Assembly: GCA_920105625.2 (NCBI GenBank)
Contig: CAKKTE020000288.1
Span: 496,001-560,000 of the forward strand
DNA length: 64,000 bases
Origin: Clusia tigrina
Lineage: Eukaryota > Arthropoda > Insecta > Diptera > Clusiidae
Reading direction: 5' to 3'
Shown here: piece by piece, positions 48,951-61,114 of the stretch
Numbering within the stretch: position 1 is the stretch's first letter
Layout: every line of letters begins with the position of its first letter
Made by a program: the position numbers and the translations under genes
The notes under the pieces: generated by a model
Seen by the model: only the letters and a program-made list of their open reading frames with translations
Database searches by the model: none
What the model was told of the DNA's origin: nothing

Positions 48951-51900
48951 AGATGCTCAAGTACTTTACTGTTAAAAATTTCAAGGTTTTATGACGCTCC
49001 AGTAAAAAGTTGCAGGCATTTGTATGTTGCACACTTTGATAGCTGTAGGACGTACCGTATAGAAGTCAGGGCCATTTGAAGTTTTATCCGTGTTCGATTT
49101 GGGACTCCAGGGAAGTATAGCTTTGAGCGATAGCTTAAATTGACAAGGGGCTTGAGTACTTTATTGTTACAAAATTGCAAGGTTTTATGACGCTCCAGTA
49201 AAAAGTTACAAGCACTTGTATGTTGCAAACTTTGATAGGTGTAGGACGTACCGTATAGAAGTTAGGGCCATTTTAAGTTTTATCAGTGTTTGAGTTGGGA
49301 CTTAAGGGTAGCATAGCTTTCAGCGATAACTTAAATCGACAAGAGGCTCGAGTACTTTATTGTTACTAAATTTCAAGGCTTTATGACGCTCCAGTAAAAA
49401 GTTACAAGCATTTGTATGTTGCAAACTTTGATAGGTGTAGGACGTATCGTATAGAAGTTATGGCCATTTGAAGTTTTATCAGTGTTTGATTTGGGACTCA
49501 AGGGTAGCATAGCTTTGAGTTATAGCTTAAATTGACAAGAGGCTCGAGTACTTTATTGTTACAAGATTTCAAGGTTCTATGACGCTCCAGTAAAAAGTTA
49601 CAAGCATTTGTATGTTGCAAACTTTGATAAGTGTAGGACGTACCGTATAGAAATTAGGGCCATTTGAAGTCTTATCAGTGTTTGAGTGGGGACTTAAGGG
49701 TAGCATAGCTTTCAGCGATAACTTTAATTGACAAGAGGCTCGAGTACTTTATTGTTACTAAATTTCAAGGTTTTATGACGCTCCAGTAAAAAGTTACAAG
49801 CACTTGTATGTTGCAAACTTTGATAGGTGTAGGACGTACCGTATAGAAGTTAGGGCCATTTGAAGTTTTATCAGTGTTTGAGTTGGGACTTAAGGGTAGC
49901 ATAGCTTTCAGCGATAACTTAAATTGACAAGAGGCTCGAGTACTTTATTGTTACAAAATTTCAAGGTTTTATGACGCTCCAGCAAAAAGTTACAAGCATT
50001 TGTATGATGCAAACTTTGATAGGTGTAGGACGTACCGTAGAGAAGTTAGGGCCATTTGAGGTTTTATCAGTATTTGATTTGGGACTAAAGGGTAGCAAAG
50101 CTTTAAGCGATAGCTTAAATTGACAAGAGGCTCGAGTACTTTATTGTTACAAGATTTCAAGGTTCTATGACGCTCCAGTAAAAAGTTACAAGCATTTGTA
50201 TGTTGCAAACTTTGATAAGTGTAGGACGTACCGTATAGAAGTTAGGGCCATTTGAAGTTTTATCAGTGTTTGATTTGGGACTGAAGGGTAGCATAGCTCT
50301 GAGCGATAGCTTAAATTGACAAGAGGCACGAGTACTTTATTGTTACAAAATTAGAAGGTTTTATGACGCTCCAGTAAAAAGTTACAAGCATTTGTATGTT
50401 GCAAACTTTGATAGGTGTAGGATGTACCGTATAGAAGATATGGCCATTTGAAGTTTTACCAGTGTTCGATTTGGGACTCCAGGGTAGCACAGCTTTGAGC
50501 GATAGCTTAAATTGACAAGATGCTCAAGTACTTTACTGTTACAAAATTGCAAGGTTTTATGACGCTCCAGTAAAAAGTTACAAGCATTTGTATGATGCAA
50601 ACTTTGATAGGTGTAGGACGTACCGTAGAGAAGTTAGGGCCATTTGAAGTTTTATCAGTATTTGATTTGGGACTAAAGGGTAGCAAAGCTTTAAGCGATA
50701 GCTTAAATTGACAAGAGGCTCGAGTACTTTATTGTTACAAGATTTCAAGGTTCTATGACGGTCCAGTAAAAAGTTACAAGCATTTGTATGTTGCAAACTT
50801 TGATAAGTGTAGGACGTACCGTATAGAAGTTAGGCCCATTTGAAGTTTTATCAGTGTTTGATTTGGGACTGAAGGGTAGCATAGCTTTGAGCGATAGCTT
50901 AAATGGACAAGGGGCTTGAGTACTTTATTGTTACAAAATTGCAAGGTTTTATGACGATCCAGTAAAAAGTTACAAGCATTTGTATGTATGTTGCAAACTT
51001 TGATTGATGTAGGACGCACCGTATAGAAGTTAGGGCCATTTGAAGTTTTATCAGTGTTTGATTTGGGACTCAAGGGTAGCATAGCTTTGAGCGATAGCTT
51101 AAATGGACAAGAGGTTCGAGTACTTTATTGTTACAAAATTTCTAGGTTTTATGACGCTCCAGTAAAAAGTTACAAGTATTTGTATGTTGGAAACTTTCAT
51201 AGGTGTAGGACGTACCGTATAGAAGTTAGGGCCATTTGAAGTTCTATCAGTGTTCGATTTGGGACCCCAGGGAAGTATAGCTTTGAGCGATAGCTTAAAA
51301 TGACAAGAGGCTCGAGTATTTTACTGTTACAAAATTTCAAGGTTTTATGACGCCCCAGTAAAAAGTTACAAGAATTTGTATGTTGCAAACATTGATAGGT
51401 GTAGGACGTACCGTATAGAAGTTAGGGCCATTTGAAGCTTTATCAGTGTTTGATTTGGGACTCAAGGGTAGCATAGCTTTGAGCGAAAACTTAAATTGAC
51501 AAGAGGCTCGAGTACTTTATTGTTACTAAATTTCAAGGTTTTATGACGCTCCAGTAAAAAGTTACAAGCATTTGTATGTTGCAAACTTTGATAGGTGTAG
51601 GACGTACCGTATAGAAGTTAGGGCCATTTGAAGTTTTATCATTGTTTGATTTGGGACTCAAGGGTAGCATAGCTTTGAGCGATAACTTAAATTGACAAGA
51701 GGCTCGAGTACTTTATTGTTACTAAATTTCAAGGTTTTATGACGCTCCAGTAAAAAGTTACAAGCACTTGTATGTTGCAAACTTTGCTAGGTGTAGGACG
51801 TACCGTATAGAAGTTAGGGCCATTTGAAGTTTTATCAGTGTTTGAGTTGGGACTTAAGGGTAGCATAGCTTTCAGCGATAACTTAAATTGACAAGAGGCT

Positions 51901-54900
51901 CGAGTACTTTATTGTTACTAAATTTCAAGGTTTTATGACGCTCCAGTAAAAAGTTACAAGCATTTGTATGTTGCAAACTTTGATAGGTGTAGGACGTATC
52001 GTATAGAAGTTATGGCCATTTGAAGTTTTATCAGTGTTTGATTTGGGACTCAAGGGTAGCATAGCTTTGAGTTATAGCTTAAATTGACAAGAGGCTCGAG
52101 TACTTTATTGTTACAAAATTTCAAGGTTTTATGACGCTCCAGTAAAAAGTTACAAGCAATTGTATGATGCAAACTTTGATAGGTGTTGGACGTACCGTAG
52201 AGAAGTTAGGGCCATTTGAAGTTTTATCAGTATTTGATTTGGGACTAAAGGGTAGCAAAGCTTTAAGCAATAGCTTAAATTGACAAGAGGCTCGAGTACT
52301 TTATTGTTACAAGATTTCAAGGTTCTATGACGCTCCAGTAAAAAGTTACAAGCATTTGTATGTTGCAAACTTTGATAAGTGTTGGACGTACCGTATAAAA
52401 GTTAGGGCCATTTGAAGTTTTATCAGTGTTTGATTTGGGACTGAAGGGTAGCATAGCTCTGAGCGATAGCTTAAATTGACAAGAGGCACGAGTACTTTAT
52501 TGTTACAAAATTTGAAGGTTTTATGACGCTCCAGTAAAAAGTTACAAGCATTTGTATGTTGCAAACTTTGATAGGTGTAGGACGTACCGTATAGAAGTTA
52601 TGGCCATTTGAAGTTTTACCAGTGTTCGATTTGGGACTCCAGGGTAGCACAGCTTTGAGCGATAACTTAAATTGACAAGATGCTCAAGTACTTTACTGTT
52701 ACAAAATTTCAAGGTTTTATGACGCTCCAGTAAAAAGTTACAAGCATTTGTATGTTGCAAACTTTGTTAAGTGTAGGACGTACCGTATAGAAGTTAGGGC
52801 CATTTGAAGTTTTAATAGTGTTTGATTTGGGACTCAAGGGTAGCATAGCTTTGAGCGATAGCTTAAATTGACAAGGGGCTTGAGTACTTTATTGTTACAA
52901 AATTGCAAGGTTTTATGACGCTCCAGTAAAAAGTTACAAGCATTTGTATGTTGCAAACTTTGATAGGTGTGGGGACGCACCGTATAGAAGTTAGGGCCAT
53001 TTGAAGTTTTATCAGTGTTTGATTTGGGACTCAAGGGTAGCATAGCTTTGAGCGATAGCTTAAATGGACAAGAGGCTCGAGTACTTTATTGTTACAAAAT
53101 TTCTAGGTTTGATGACGCTCCAGTAAAAAGTTACAAGTATTTGTATGTTGCAAACTTTCATAGGTGTAGGACGTACCGTATAGAAGTTAGGGCCATTTGA
53201 AGTTCTATCAGTGTTCGATTTGGGACTCCAGGGAAGTTTAGCTTTGAGCGATAGCTTAAAATGACAAGAGGCTCGAGTATTTTACTGTTACAAAATTTCA
53301 AGGTTTTATGACGCCCCAGTAAAAAGTTACAAGCATTTGTATGTTGCAAACTTTGATAGGTGTAGGACGTACCGTATAGAAATTAGTACCATTTGAAGTT
53401 TTATCAGTGTTTGATTTGGGACTCAAGGGTAGCATAGCTTTGAGCGAAAATTTAAATTGACAAGAGGCTCGAGTACTTTATTGTTACTAAATTTCAAGGT
53501 TTTATGACGCTCCAGTAAAAAGTTACAAGCATTTGTATGTTGCAAACTTTGATAGGTGTAGGACGTACCGTGTAGAACTTAGGGCCATTTGAAGTTTTAT
53601 CATTGTTTGATTTGGGACTCAAGGGTAGCATAGCTTTTAGCGATAACTTAGATTGACAAGAGGCTCGAGTACTTTAGTGTTACTAAATTTCAAGGTTTTA
53701 TGACGCTCCAGTAAAAAGTTACAAGCATTTGTATGTTGCAAACTTTGATAGGTGTAGGACTTACCGTATAGAAGTTAGCGCCATTTGAAGTTTTATCAGT
53801 GTTTGATTTGGGACTCAAGGGTAGCATAGCTTTGAGCGATAGCTTAAGTTAACAAGCGGCTCGAGTATTTTATTGTTACAAAATTTCAAGGTTTTATGAC
53901 GCTCCAATAAAATGTTACAAGCATTTGTATGTTGCTAACTTTGATAAGTGTAGGACGTACCGTATAGAAGTTAGGGCCATTTGAAGTTTTATCAGTGTTT
54001 GATTTGCGACTTAAGGGTAGCATAGCTTTGAGCGATAGCTTAAATTGACAAGAGGCTCGAGAACTTTATTGTTACAAAATTTCAAGGTTTTACGATGCTC
54101 CAGTAAAAAGTTGCAGGCATTTGTATGTTGCACACTTTGATAGCTGTAGGACGTACCGTATAGAAGTCAGGGCCATTTGAAGTTTTATCAGTGTTCGATT
54201 TGGGACTCCAGGGAAGTATAGCTTTGAGCGATAGCTTAAATTGACAAGGGGCTTGAGTACTTTATTGTTACAAAATTGCAAGGTTTTATGACGCTCCAGT
54301 AAAAAGTTAGAAGCATTTGTATGTTGCAAACTTTGATAGGTGTAGGACGCACCGTATAGAAGTTAGGTCCATTTGAAGTTTTATCAGTGTTTGATTTGGG
54401 ACTCAAGGGTAGCATAGCTATGAGCGATAGCTTAAATGGACAAGAGGCTCGAGTACTTTATTGTTACAAAATTTCTAGGTTTTATGACGCTCCAGTAAAA
54501 AGTTACAAGTATTTGTATGTTGCAAACTTTCATAGGTGTAGGACGTACCGTATAGAAGTTAGGGCCATTTGAAGTTCTATCAGTGTTCGATTTGGGACTC
54601 CAGGGAAGTATAGTTTTGTGCGATAGCTTAAAATGACAAGAGGCTCGAGTATTTTACTGTTACAAAATTTCAAGGTTTTATGACGCTCCAGTAAAAAGTT
54701 ACAAGCATTTGTATGTTGCAAACTTTGATAGGTGTAGGACGTACCGTATAGAAGTTAGGGCCATTTGAAGCTTTATCAGTGTTTGATTTGGGACTCAAGG
54801 GTAGCATAGCTTTGAGCGAAAACTTAAATTGACAAGAGGCTCGAGTACTTTATTGTTACTAAATTTCAAGGTTTTATGACGCTCCAGTAAAAAGTTTCAA

Positions 54901-55720
54901 GCATTTGTATGTTGCAAACTTTGATAGGTGTAGGACGTACCGTATAGAAGTTAGGGCCATTTGAAGTTTTATCATTGTTTGATTTGGGACTCAAGGGTAG
55001 CATAGCTTTGAGCGATAACTTAAATTGACAAGAGGCTCGAGTACTTTATTGTTACTAAATTTCAAGGTTTTATGACGCTCCAGTAAAAAATTACAAGTAT
55101 TTGTATGTTGCAAACTTTGATAGGTGTAGGACTTACCGTATAGAAGTTAGCGCCATTTGAAGTTTTATCAGTGTTTGATTTGGGACTCAAGCGTAGCATA
55201 GCTTTGAGCGATAGCTTAAGTTAACAAGAGGCTCGAGTATTTTATTGTTACAAAATTTCAAGGTTTTATGACGCTCCAGTAAAATGTTACAAGCATTTAT
55301 ATGTTGCTAACTTTGATAAGTGTAGGACGTACCGTATAGAAGTTAGGGCCATTTGAAGTTTTATCAGTGTTTGATTTGCGACTTAAGGGTAGCATAGCTT
55401 TGAGCGATAGCTTAAATTGACAAGAGGCTCGAGAACTTTATTGTTACAAAATTTCAAGGTTTTATGACGCTCCAGTAAAAAGTTGCAGGCATTTGTATGT
55501 TGCACACTTTGATAGCTGTAGGACGTACCGTATAGAAGTCAGGGGCATTTGAAGCTTTATCAGTGTTTGATTTGGGACTCAAGGGTAGCATAGCTTTGAG
55601 CGATAGCTTTGAGCGATAGCTTAAATTTACAAGGGGCTTGAGTACTTTATTGTTACAAAATTGCAAGGTTTTATGACGCTCCAGTAAAAAGTTACAAGCA
55701 TTTGTATGTTGCAAACTTTG
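48951..55720. repeat. Mosaic domain with 2160-, 1961- and 1372-bp duplications
   Basis: Several overlapping periods are visible. 49990-50600 recurs at 52150-52760 (offset 2160, AGCAAAGCTTTAAG and AGGCACGAG). 51054-51390 recurs at 53015-53350 (offset 1961, GTTCTATCAGTG and CAGGGAAG) and again at 54387-54720 (offset 1372). The 1372-bp heptamer continues through AGCTTAAGTTAAC (53845/55217), GATTTGCGACTTAAGG and GTTGCAGGCATTTG (54110/55482). Offsets that are not multiples of 196 are explained by a 4-bp insertion at 50985 (GTATGTATG), a 1-bp insertion at 52970 (GTGGGGACGC) and a 13-bp duplication at 55592. Types blend here and are harder to assign. Confidence 0.82.
55592..55617. repeat. 13-bp perfect tandem duplication inside a monomer
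   Basis: AGCTTTGAGCGAT is present twice in a row, where every other monomer has one copy followed by AGCTTAAATT. The unit is bordered by the AGCT direct repeat normal to the monomer, which would favour slippage. Confidence 0.95.
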
Positions 55721-57586
55721 ATAGGTGTAGGACGCACCGTATAGAAGTTAGGGCCATTTGAAGTTTTATCAGTGTTTGATTTGGGACTCACGGGTAGCAT
55801 TGCTTTGAGCGATAGCTTAAATTGACAGGAGGCTCGAGTTCTTTATTGTTACAAAATTTCTAGGTTTTATGACGCTCCAGTGAAAATTTACAAGCATTTG
55901 TATGTTGCAAACTTTGATGGGTGTAGGACGAACCGTATAGAAGTTAGGGCCATTTGAAGTTTGATCAGTGTTTGATTTGGGACTCAAGGGTAGCATAGCT
56001 TTGAGCGATAGCTTAAATTAACAAGAGGCTCGAGTACTTTATTGTTACAAAATTTCAAGGTTTTATGACGCTCCAGTAAAAAGTTACAAGCATTTCTATA
56101 TTGCAAATATTGATAGGTGTAGGACGTACCGTATAGAAGTTAGGACCATTTGAAGTTTTATCAGTGTTTGATTTGGGACTCAAGGGTAGCATAGCTTTGA
56201 ACGATAGCTTAAATTGACAAGAGGCTCGAGTACTTTATTGTTACAAAATTTCAAGGTTTTATGACGCTCCAGTGAAAAGTTACAAGCATTTGTATGTTGC
56301 AAACTTTGATAGCTGTAGGACGTACCGTATAGAAATTAGGGCCATTTGAAGTTTTATCATTGTTTTATTTGGGACTCAAGGGTAGCATAGCTTTGAGCGA
56401 TAGCTTAAATTGACAAGAGGCTCGAGTACTTTATTGTTACAAAATTTCAAGGTTTTATGACGCTCCAGTGAAAAGTTACAAGCATTTGTATGTTGCACAC
56501 TTTGATAGCTGTAGGACGTACCGTATAGAAGTTAGGGCCATTTGAAGTTTTATCAGAGTTTGATTTGGGACTCAAAGGTAGCATAGCTTTAAGCGATTGC
56601 TTAAATTGACAAGAGGCTCGAGTACTTTATTGTTTTTATGACGCTCCAGTGAAAAGTTACAAGCATTTGTATGTTGCACACTTTGATAGCTGTAGGACGT
56701 ACCGTATAGAAGTTAGGGCCATTTGAAGTTTTATCAGAGTTTGATTTGGGACTCAAAGGTAGCATAGCTTTAAGCGATTGCTTAAATTGACAACAGGCTC
56801 GAGTACTTTATTGTTACAAAATTTCAAGGTTTTATGACGCTCCAGTAAAAAGTTACAAGCATTTGTATGTTGCAAACTTTGATAGGTGTAGGACGTACCA
56901 TATATAAATTAGGGCCATTTGAAGTTTTATCAGTCTTTGATTTGGGACTCAAGGGTAGCATACCTTTGAGCGATAGCTTAAATTGACAAGAGGCTCGAGT
57001 ACTTTATTGTTACAAAATTTCAAGTTTTTATGACGCTCCAGTAAAAAGTTACAAGCATTTCTATATTGCAAACATTGATAGGTGTAGGACGTACCGTATA
57101 GAAGTTAGGGCCATTTGAAGTTTTATCAGTGTTTGATTTGGGACTGAAGGGTAGCATAGCTCTGAGCGATAGCTGAAATTGACAAGAGGCTCGAGTTCTT
57201 TATTGTTACAAAATATCAAGGTTTTATGACGCTCCAGTGAAAAGTTACAAGCATTTGTATGTTGCAAACTTTGATGGGTGTATGACGAACCGTTCAGAAG
57301 TTAGGGCCATTTGAAGTTTTATCAGTGTTTGATTTGGGACTCAAGGGTAGCATAGCTTTGAGCGATAGCTTAAATTAACAAGAGGCTCGAGTACTTTATT
57401 GTTACAAAATTTCAAGGTTTTATGACGCTCCAGTAAAAAGTTACAAGCATTTCTATATTGCAAACATTGATAAGTGTAGGACGTACCGTATAGAAGTTAG
57501 GGCCATTTGAAGTTTTATCAGTGTTTGATTTGGGACTCAAGGGTAGCATAGCTTTGAGCGATAGCTTAAATTGACAAGAGGCTCGA
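55721..57586. repeat. Right-arm monomers with GTGAAAA tails
   Basis: About nine and a half monomers are marked by CCAGTGAAAAG, CATTTCTATATTGC, CAGAGTTTGATTTGG and AAGCGATTGC. 55.86-56.0 kb and 57.2-57.35 kb resemble each other (TTTGATGGGTGTA), suggesting a diverged heptamer at offset about 1372. The A-E type markers of the left half are mostly absent. Confidence 0.78.
56502..56682. repeat. 181-bp monomer (15-bp deletion)
   Basis: TTATTGTT joins TTTATGACGC at about 56634, losing monomer positions ~134-148. This is the ACAAAATTTC part of the monomer. The two monomers around it share AGAGTTTGATTTGG and AAGCGATTGC and look like a recent duplicate pair, of which one then lost 15 bp. Confidence 0.92.
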
Positions 57587-60500
57587 GTACTTTATTGTTA
57601 CAAAATTTCAAGGTTTTATGACGCTCCAGTGAAAAATTACAAGCATTTGTATGTTGCACACTTTGATAGCTGTAGGACGTACCGTATAGAAGTTAGGGCC
57701 ATTTGAAGTTTTATCAGTGTTTGATTTGGGACTCAAGGGTAGCATATCTTTGAGCGATAGCTTAAATTGACAAGAGGCTCGAGTACTTTATTGTTACAAA
57801 ATTTCAAGGTTTTATGACGCTCCAGTGAAAAGTTACAAGCATTTGTATGTTGCACACTTTGATAGCTGTAGGACGTACCGTATAGAAGTTAGGGCCATTT
57901 GAAGTTTTATCAGAGTTTGATTTGGGACTCAAAGGTAGCATAGCTTTAAGCGATTGCTTAAATTGACAAGAGGCTCGAGTACTTTATTGTTACAAAATTT
58001 CAAGGTTTTATGACGCTCCAGTAAAAAGTTACAAGCATTTGTATGTTGCAAACTTTGATAGGTGTAGGACGTACCATATAGAAATTAGGGCCATTTGAAG
58101 TTTTATCAGTGTTTAATTTGGGGCTCAAGGATAGCATACCTTTGAGCGATAGCTTAAATTGACAAGAGGCTCGAGTACTTTATTGTTACAAAGTTTCAAG
58201 TTTTTATGACGCTCCAGTAAAAAGTTACAAGCATTTCTATATTGCAAACATTGATAGGTGTAGGATGTACCGTATAGAAGTTAGGGTCATTTGAAGTTTT
58301 ATCAGTGCTTGATTTGGGACTCAAGGGTAGCATAGCTTTGAACGATAGCTTAAATTAACAAGAGGCTCGAGTACTTTATTGTTACAAATTTTCAAGGTTT
58401 TATGACGCTCCAGTAAAAAGTTACAAGCATTTGTATGTTGCAAACTTTGATAAGTGTAGGACGTACCGTATAGAAGTTAGGGCCATTTGAAGTTTTATCA
58501 GTGTTTGATTTTGGACTGAAGGGTAGCATAGCTCTGAGCGATAGCTTAAATTGACAAGAGGCTCGAGTACTTTATTGTTACAAAATTGCAAGTTTTTATG
58601 ACGCTCCAGTAAAGAGTTACAAGCATTTGTATGTTGCAAACTTTGATAGGTGTACGACGCTTCGTATAGAAGTTAGGGCCATTTGAAGTTTTATCAGTGT
58701 TTGATTTGGGACTCAAGGGTAGCATAGCTTTGAACGATAGCTTAAATTAACAAGAGGCTCGAGTACTTTATTGTTACAAAATTTCAAGGTTTTATGACGC
58801 TCCAGTAAAAAGTTACAAGCATTTGTATGCTGCAAACTTTTATAGGTGTAGGACGTACCGTATAGAAGTTAGGGCCATTAGAAGTTTTATCAGTGTTCGA
58901 TTTGGGACTCAAGGGTAGCATAGCTTTGAGCGATACCTTCAATTGACAAGAGGCTCGAGTACTTTACTGTTACAAAATTTCAAGGTTTTATGACGCTCCA
59001 GTAAAAAGTTACAAGCATTTGTATGTTGCAAACTTTGATAGGTGTAGGACAAACCGTATAGAAGTTAGGGCCATTTGAAGTTTTATCAGTGTTTGATTTG
59101 GGACTCAAGGGTAGGATAGCTTTGAGCGATAGCTTAAATTGACAAGAGGCTCGAGTACTTTATTGTTACAAAATTTCAAGGTTTTATGACGCTCCAGTAA
59201 AAAGTTACAAGCATTTGTATGTTGCAAACTTTGATAGGTGTAGGACGTACCGTATAGAAGTTATGGCCATTTGAAGTTTTATCAGTGTTTTATTTGGGAC
59301 TCAAGGGTTGCATAGCTTTGAGCGATAACTTAAATTGACAAGAGGCTCGAGTACTTTATTGTTACAAAATTTCAAGGTTTTATGACGCTCCAGTGAAAAA
59401 TTACAAGCATTTGTATGTTGCACACTTTGATAGCTGTAGGACGTACCGTATAGAAGTTAGGGCCATTTGAAGTTTTATCAGTGTTTGATTTGGGACTCAA
59501 GGGTAGCATATCTTTGAGCGATAGCTTAAATTGACAAGAGGCTCGAGTACTTTATTGTTACAAAATTTCAAGGTTTTATGACGCTCCAGTGAAAAGTTAC
59601 AAGCATTTGTATGTTGCACACTTTGATAGCTGTAGGACGTACCGTATAGAAGTTAGGGCCATTTGAAGTTTTATCAGAGTTTGATTTGGGACTCAAAGGT
59701 AGCATAGCTTTAAGCGATTGCTTAAATTGACAAGAGGCTCGAGTACTTTATTGTTACAAAATTTCAAGGTTTTATGACGCTCCAGTAAAAAGTTACAAGC
59801 ATTTGTATGTTGCAAACTTTGATAGGTGTAGGACGTACCATATAGAAATTAGGGCCATTTGAAGTTTTATCAGTGTTTAATTTGGGGCTCAAGGATAGCA
59901 TACCTTTGAGCGATAGCTTAAATTGACAAGAGGCTCGAGTACTTTATTGTTACAAAGTTTCAAGTTTTTATGACGCTCCAGTAAAAAGTTACAAGCATTT
60001 CTATATTGCAAACATTGATAGGTGTAGGACGTACCGTATAGAAGTTAGGGCCATTTGAAGTTTTATCAGTGTTTGATTTGGGACTCAAGGGTAGCATAGC
60101 TTTGAACGATAGCTTAAATTAACAAGAGGCTCGAGTACTTTATTGTTACAAATTTTCAAGGTTTTATGACGCTCCAGTAAAAAGTTACAAGCATTTGTAT
60201 GTTGCAAACTTTGATAAGTGTAGGACGTACCGTATAGAAGTTAGGGCCATTTGAAGTTTTATCAGTGTTTGATTTTGGACTGAAGGGTAGCATAGCTCTG
60301 AGCGATAGCTTAAATTGACAAGAGGCTCGAGTACTTTATTGTTACAAAATTGCAAGTTTTTATGACGCTCCAGTAAAGAGTTACAAGCATTTGTATGTTG
60401 CAAACTTTGATAGGTGTACGACGCTTCGTATAGAAGTTAGGGCCATTTGAAGTTTTATCAGTGTTTGATTTGGGACTCAAGGGTAGCATAGCTTTGAACG

Positions 60501-61114
60501 ATAGCTTAAATTAACAAGAGGCTCGAGTACTTTATTGTTACAAAATTTCAAGGTTTTATGACGCTCCAGTAAAAAGTTACAAGCATTTGTATGCTGCAAA
60601 CTTTTATAGGTGTAGGACGTACCGTATAGAAGTTAGGGCCATTAGAAGTTTTATCAGTGTTCGATTTGGGACTCAAGGGTAGCATAGCTTTGAGCGATAC
60701 CTTCAATTGACAAGAGGCTCGAGTACTTTACTGTTACAAAATTTCAAGGTTTTATGACGCTCCAGTAAAAAGTTACAAGCATTTGTATGTTGCAAACTTT
60801 GATAGGTGTAGGACAAACCGTATAGAAGTTAGGGCCATTTGAAGTTTTATCAGTGTTTGATTTGGGACTCAAGGGTAGGATAGCTTTGAGCGATAGCTTA
60901 AATTGACAAGAGGCTCGAGTACTTTATTGTTACAAAATTTCAAGGTTTTATGACGCTCCAGTAAAAAGTTACAAGCATTTGTATGTTGCAAACTTTGATA
61001 GGTGTAGGACGTACCGTATAGAAGTTATGGCCATTTGAAGTTTTATCAGTGTTTTATTTGGGACTCAAGGGTTGCATAGCTTTGAGCGATAACTTAAATT
61101 GACAAGAGGCTCGA
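57587..61114. repeat. 1764-bp HOR (nine monomers), two adjacent copies
   Basis: 57587-59350 and 59351-61114 align without gaps at offset 1764, which is exactly nine times 196. Only a few differences are seen by eye (58266 GATGTACC versus GACGTACC, 58287 GGTCAT versus GGCCAT, 58307 GTGCTTG versus GTGTTTG). Rare markers are shared: GTTTAATTTGGGGCTC, ATAGCATACC, GTACGACGCTTCG, CTTTTATAGG, CCATTAGAAG, GGACAAACC and GGTTGCATAGC. This is the cleanest recent duplication in the window. Confidence 0.95.

Noticed and set aside
50774..51082. Longest open frame in the window (102 codons, minus strand)
   Set aside because: It exists because a 4-bp insertion (GTATGTATG at ~50985) shifts one monomer's frame into the next. 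It is ordinary satellite sequence on both sides.
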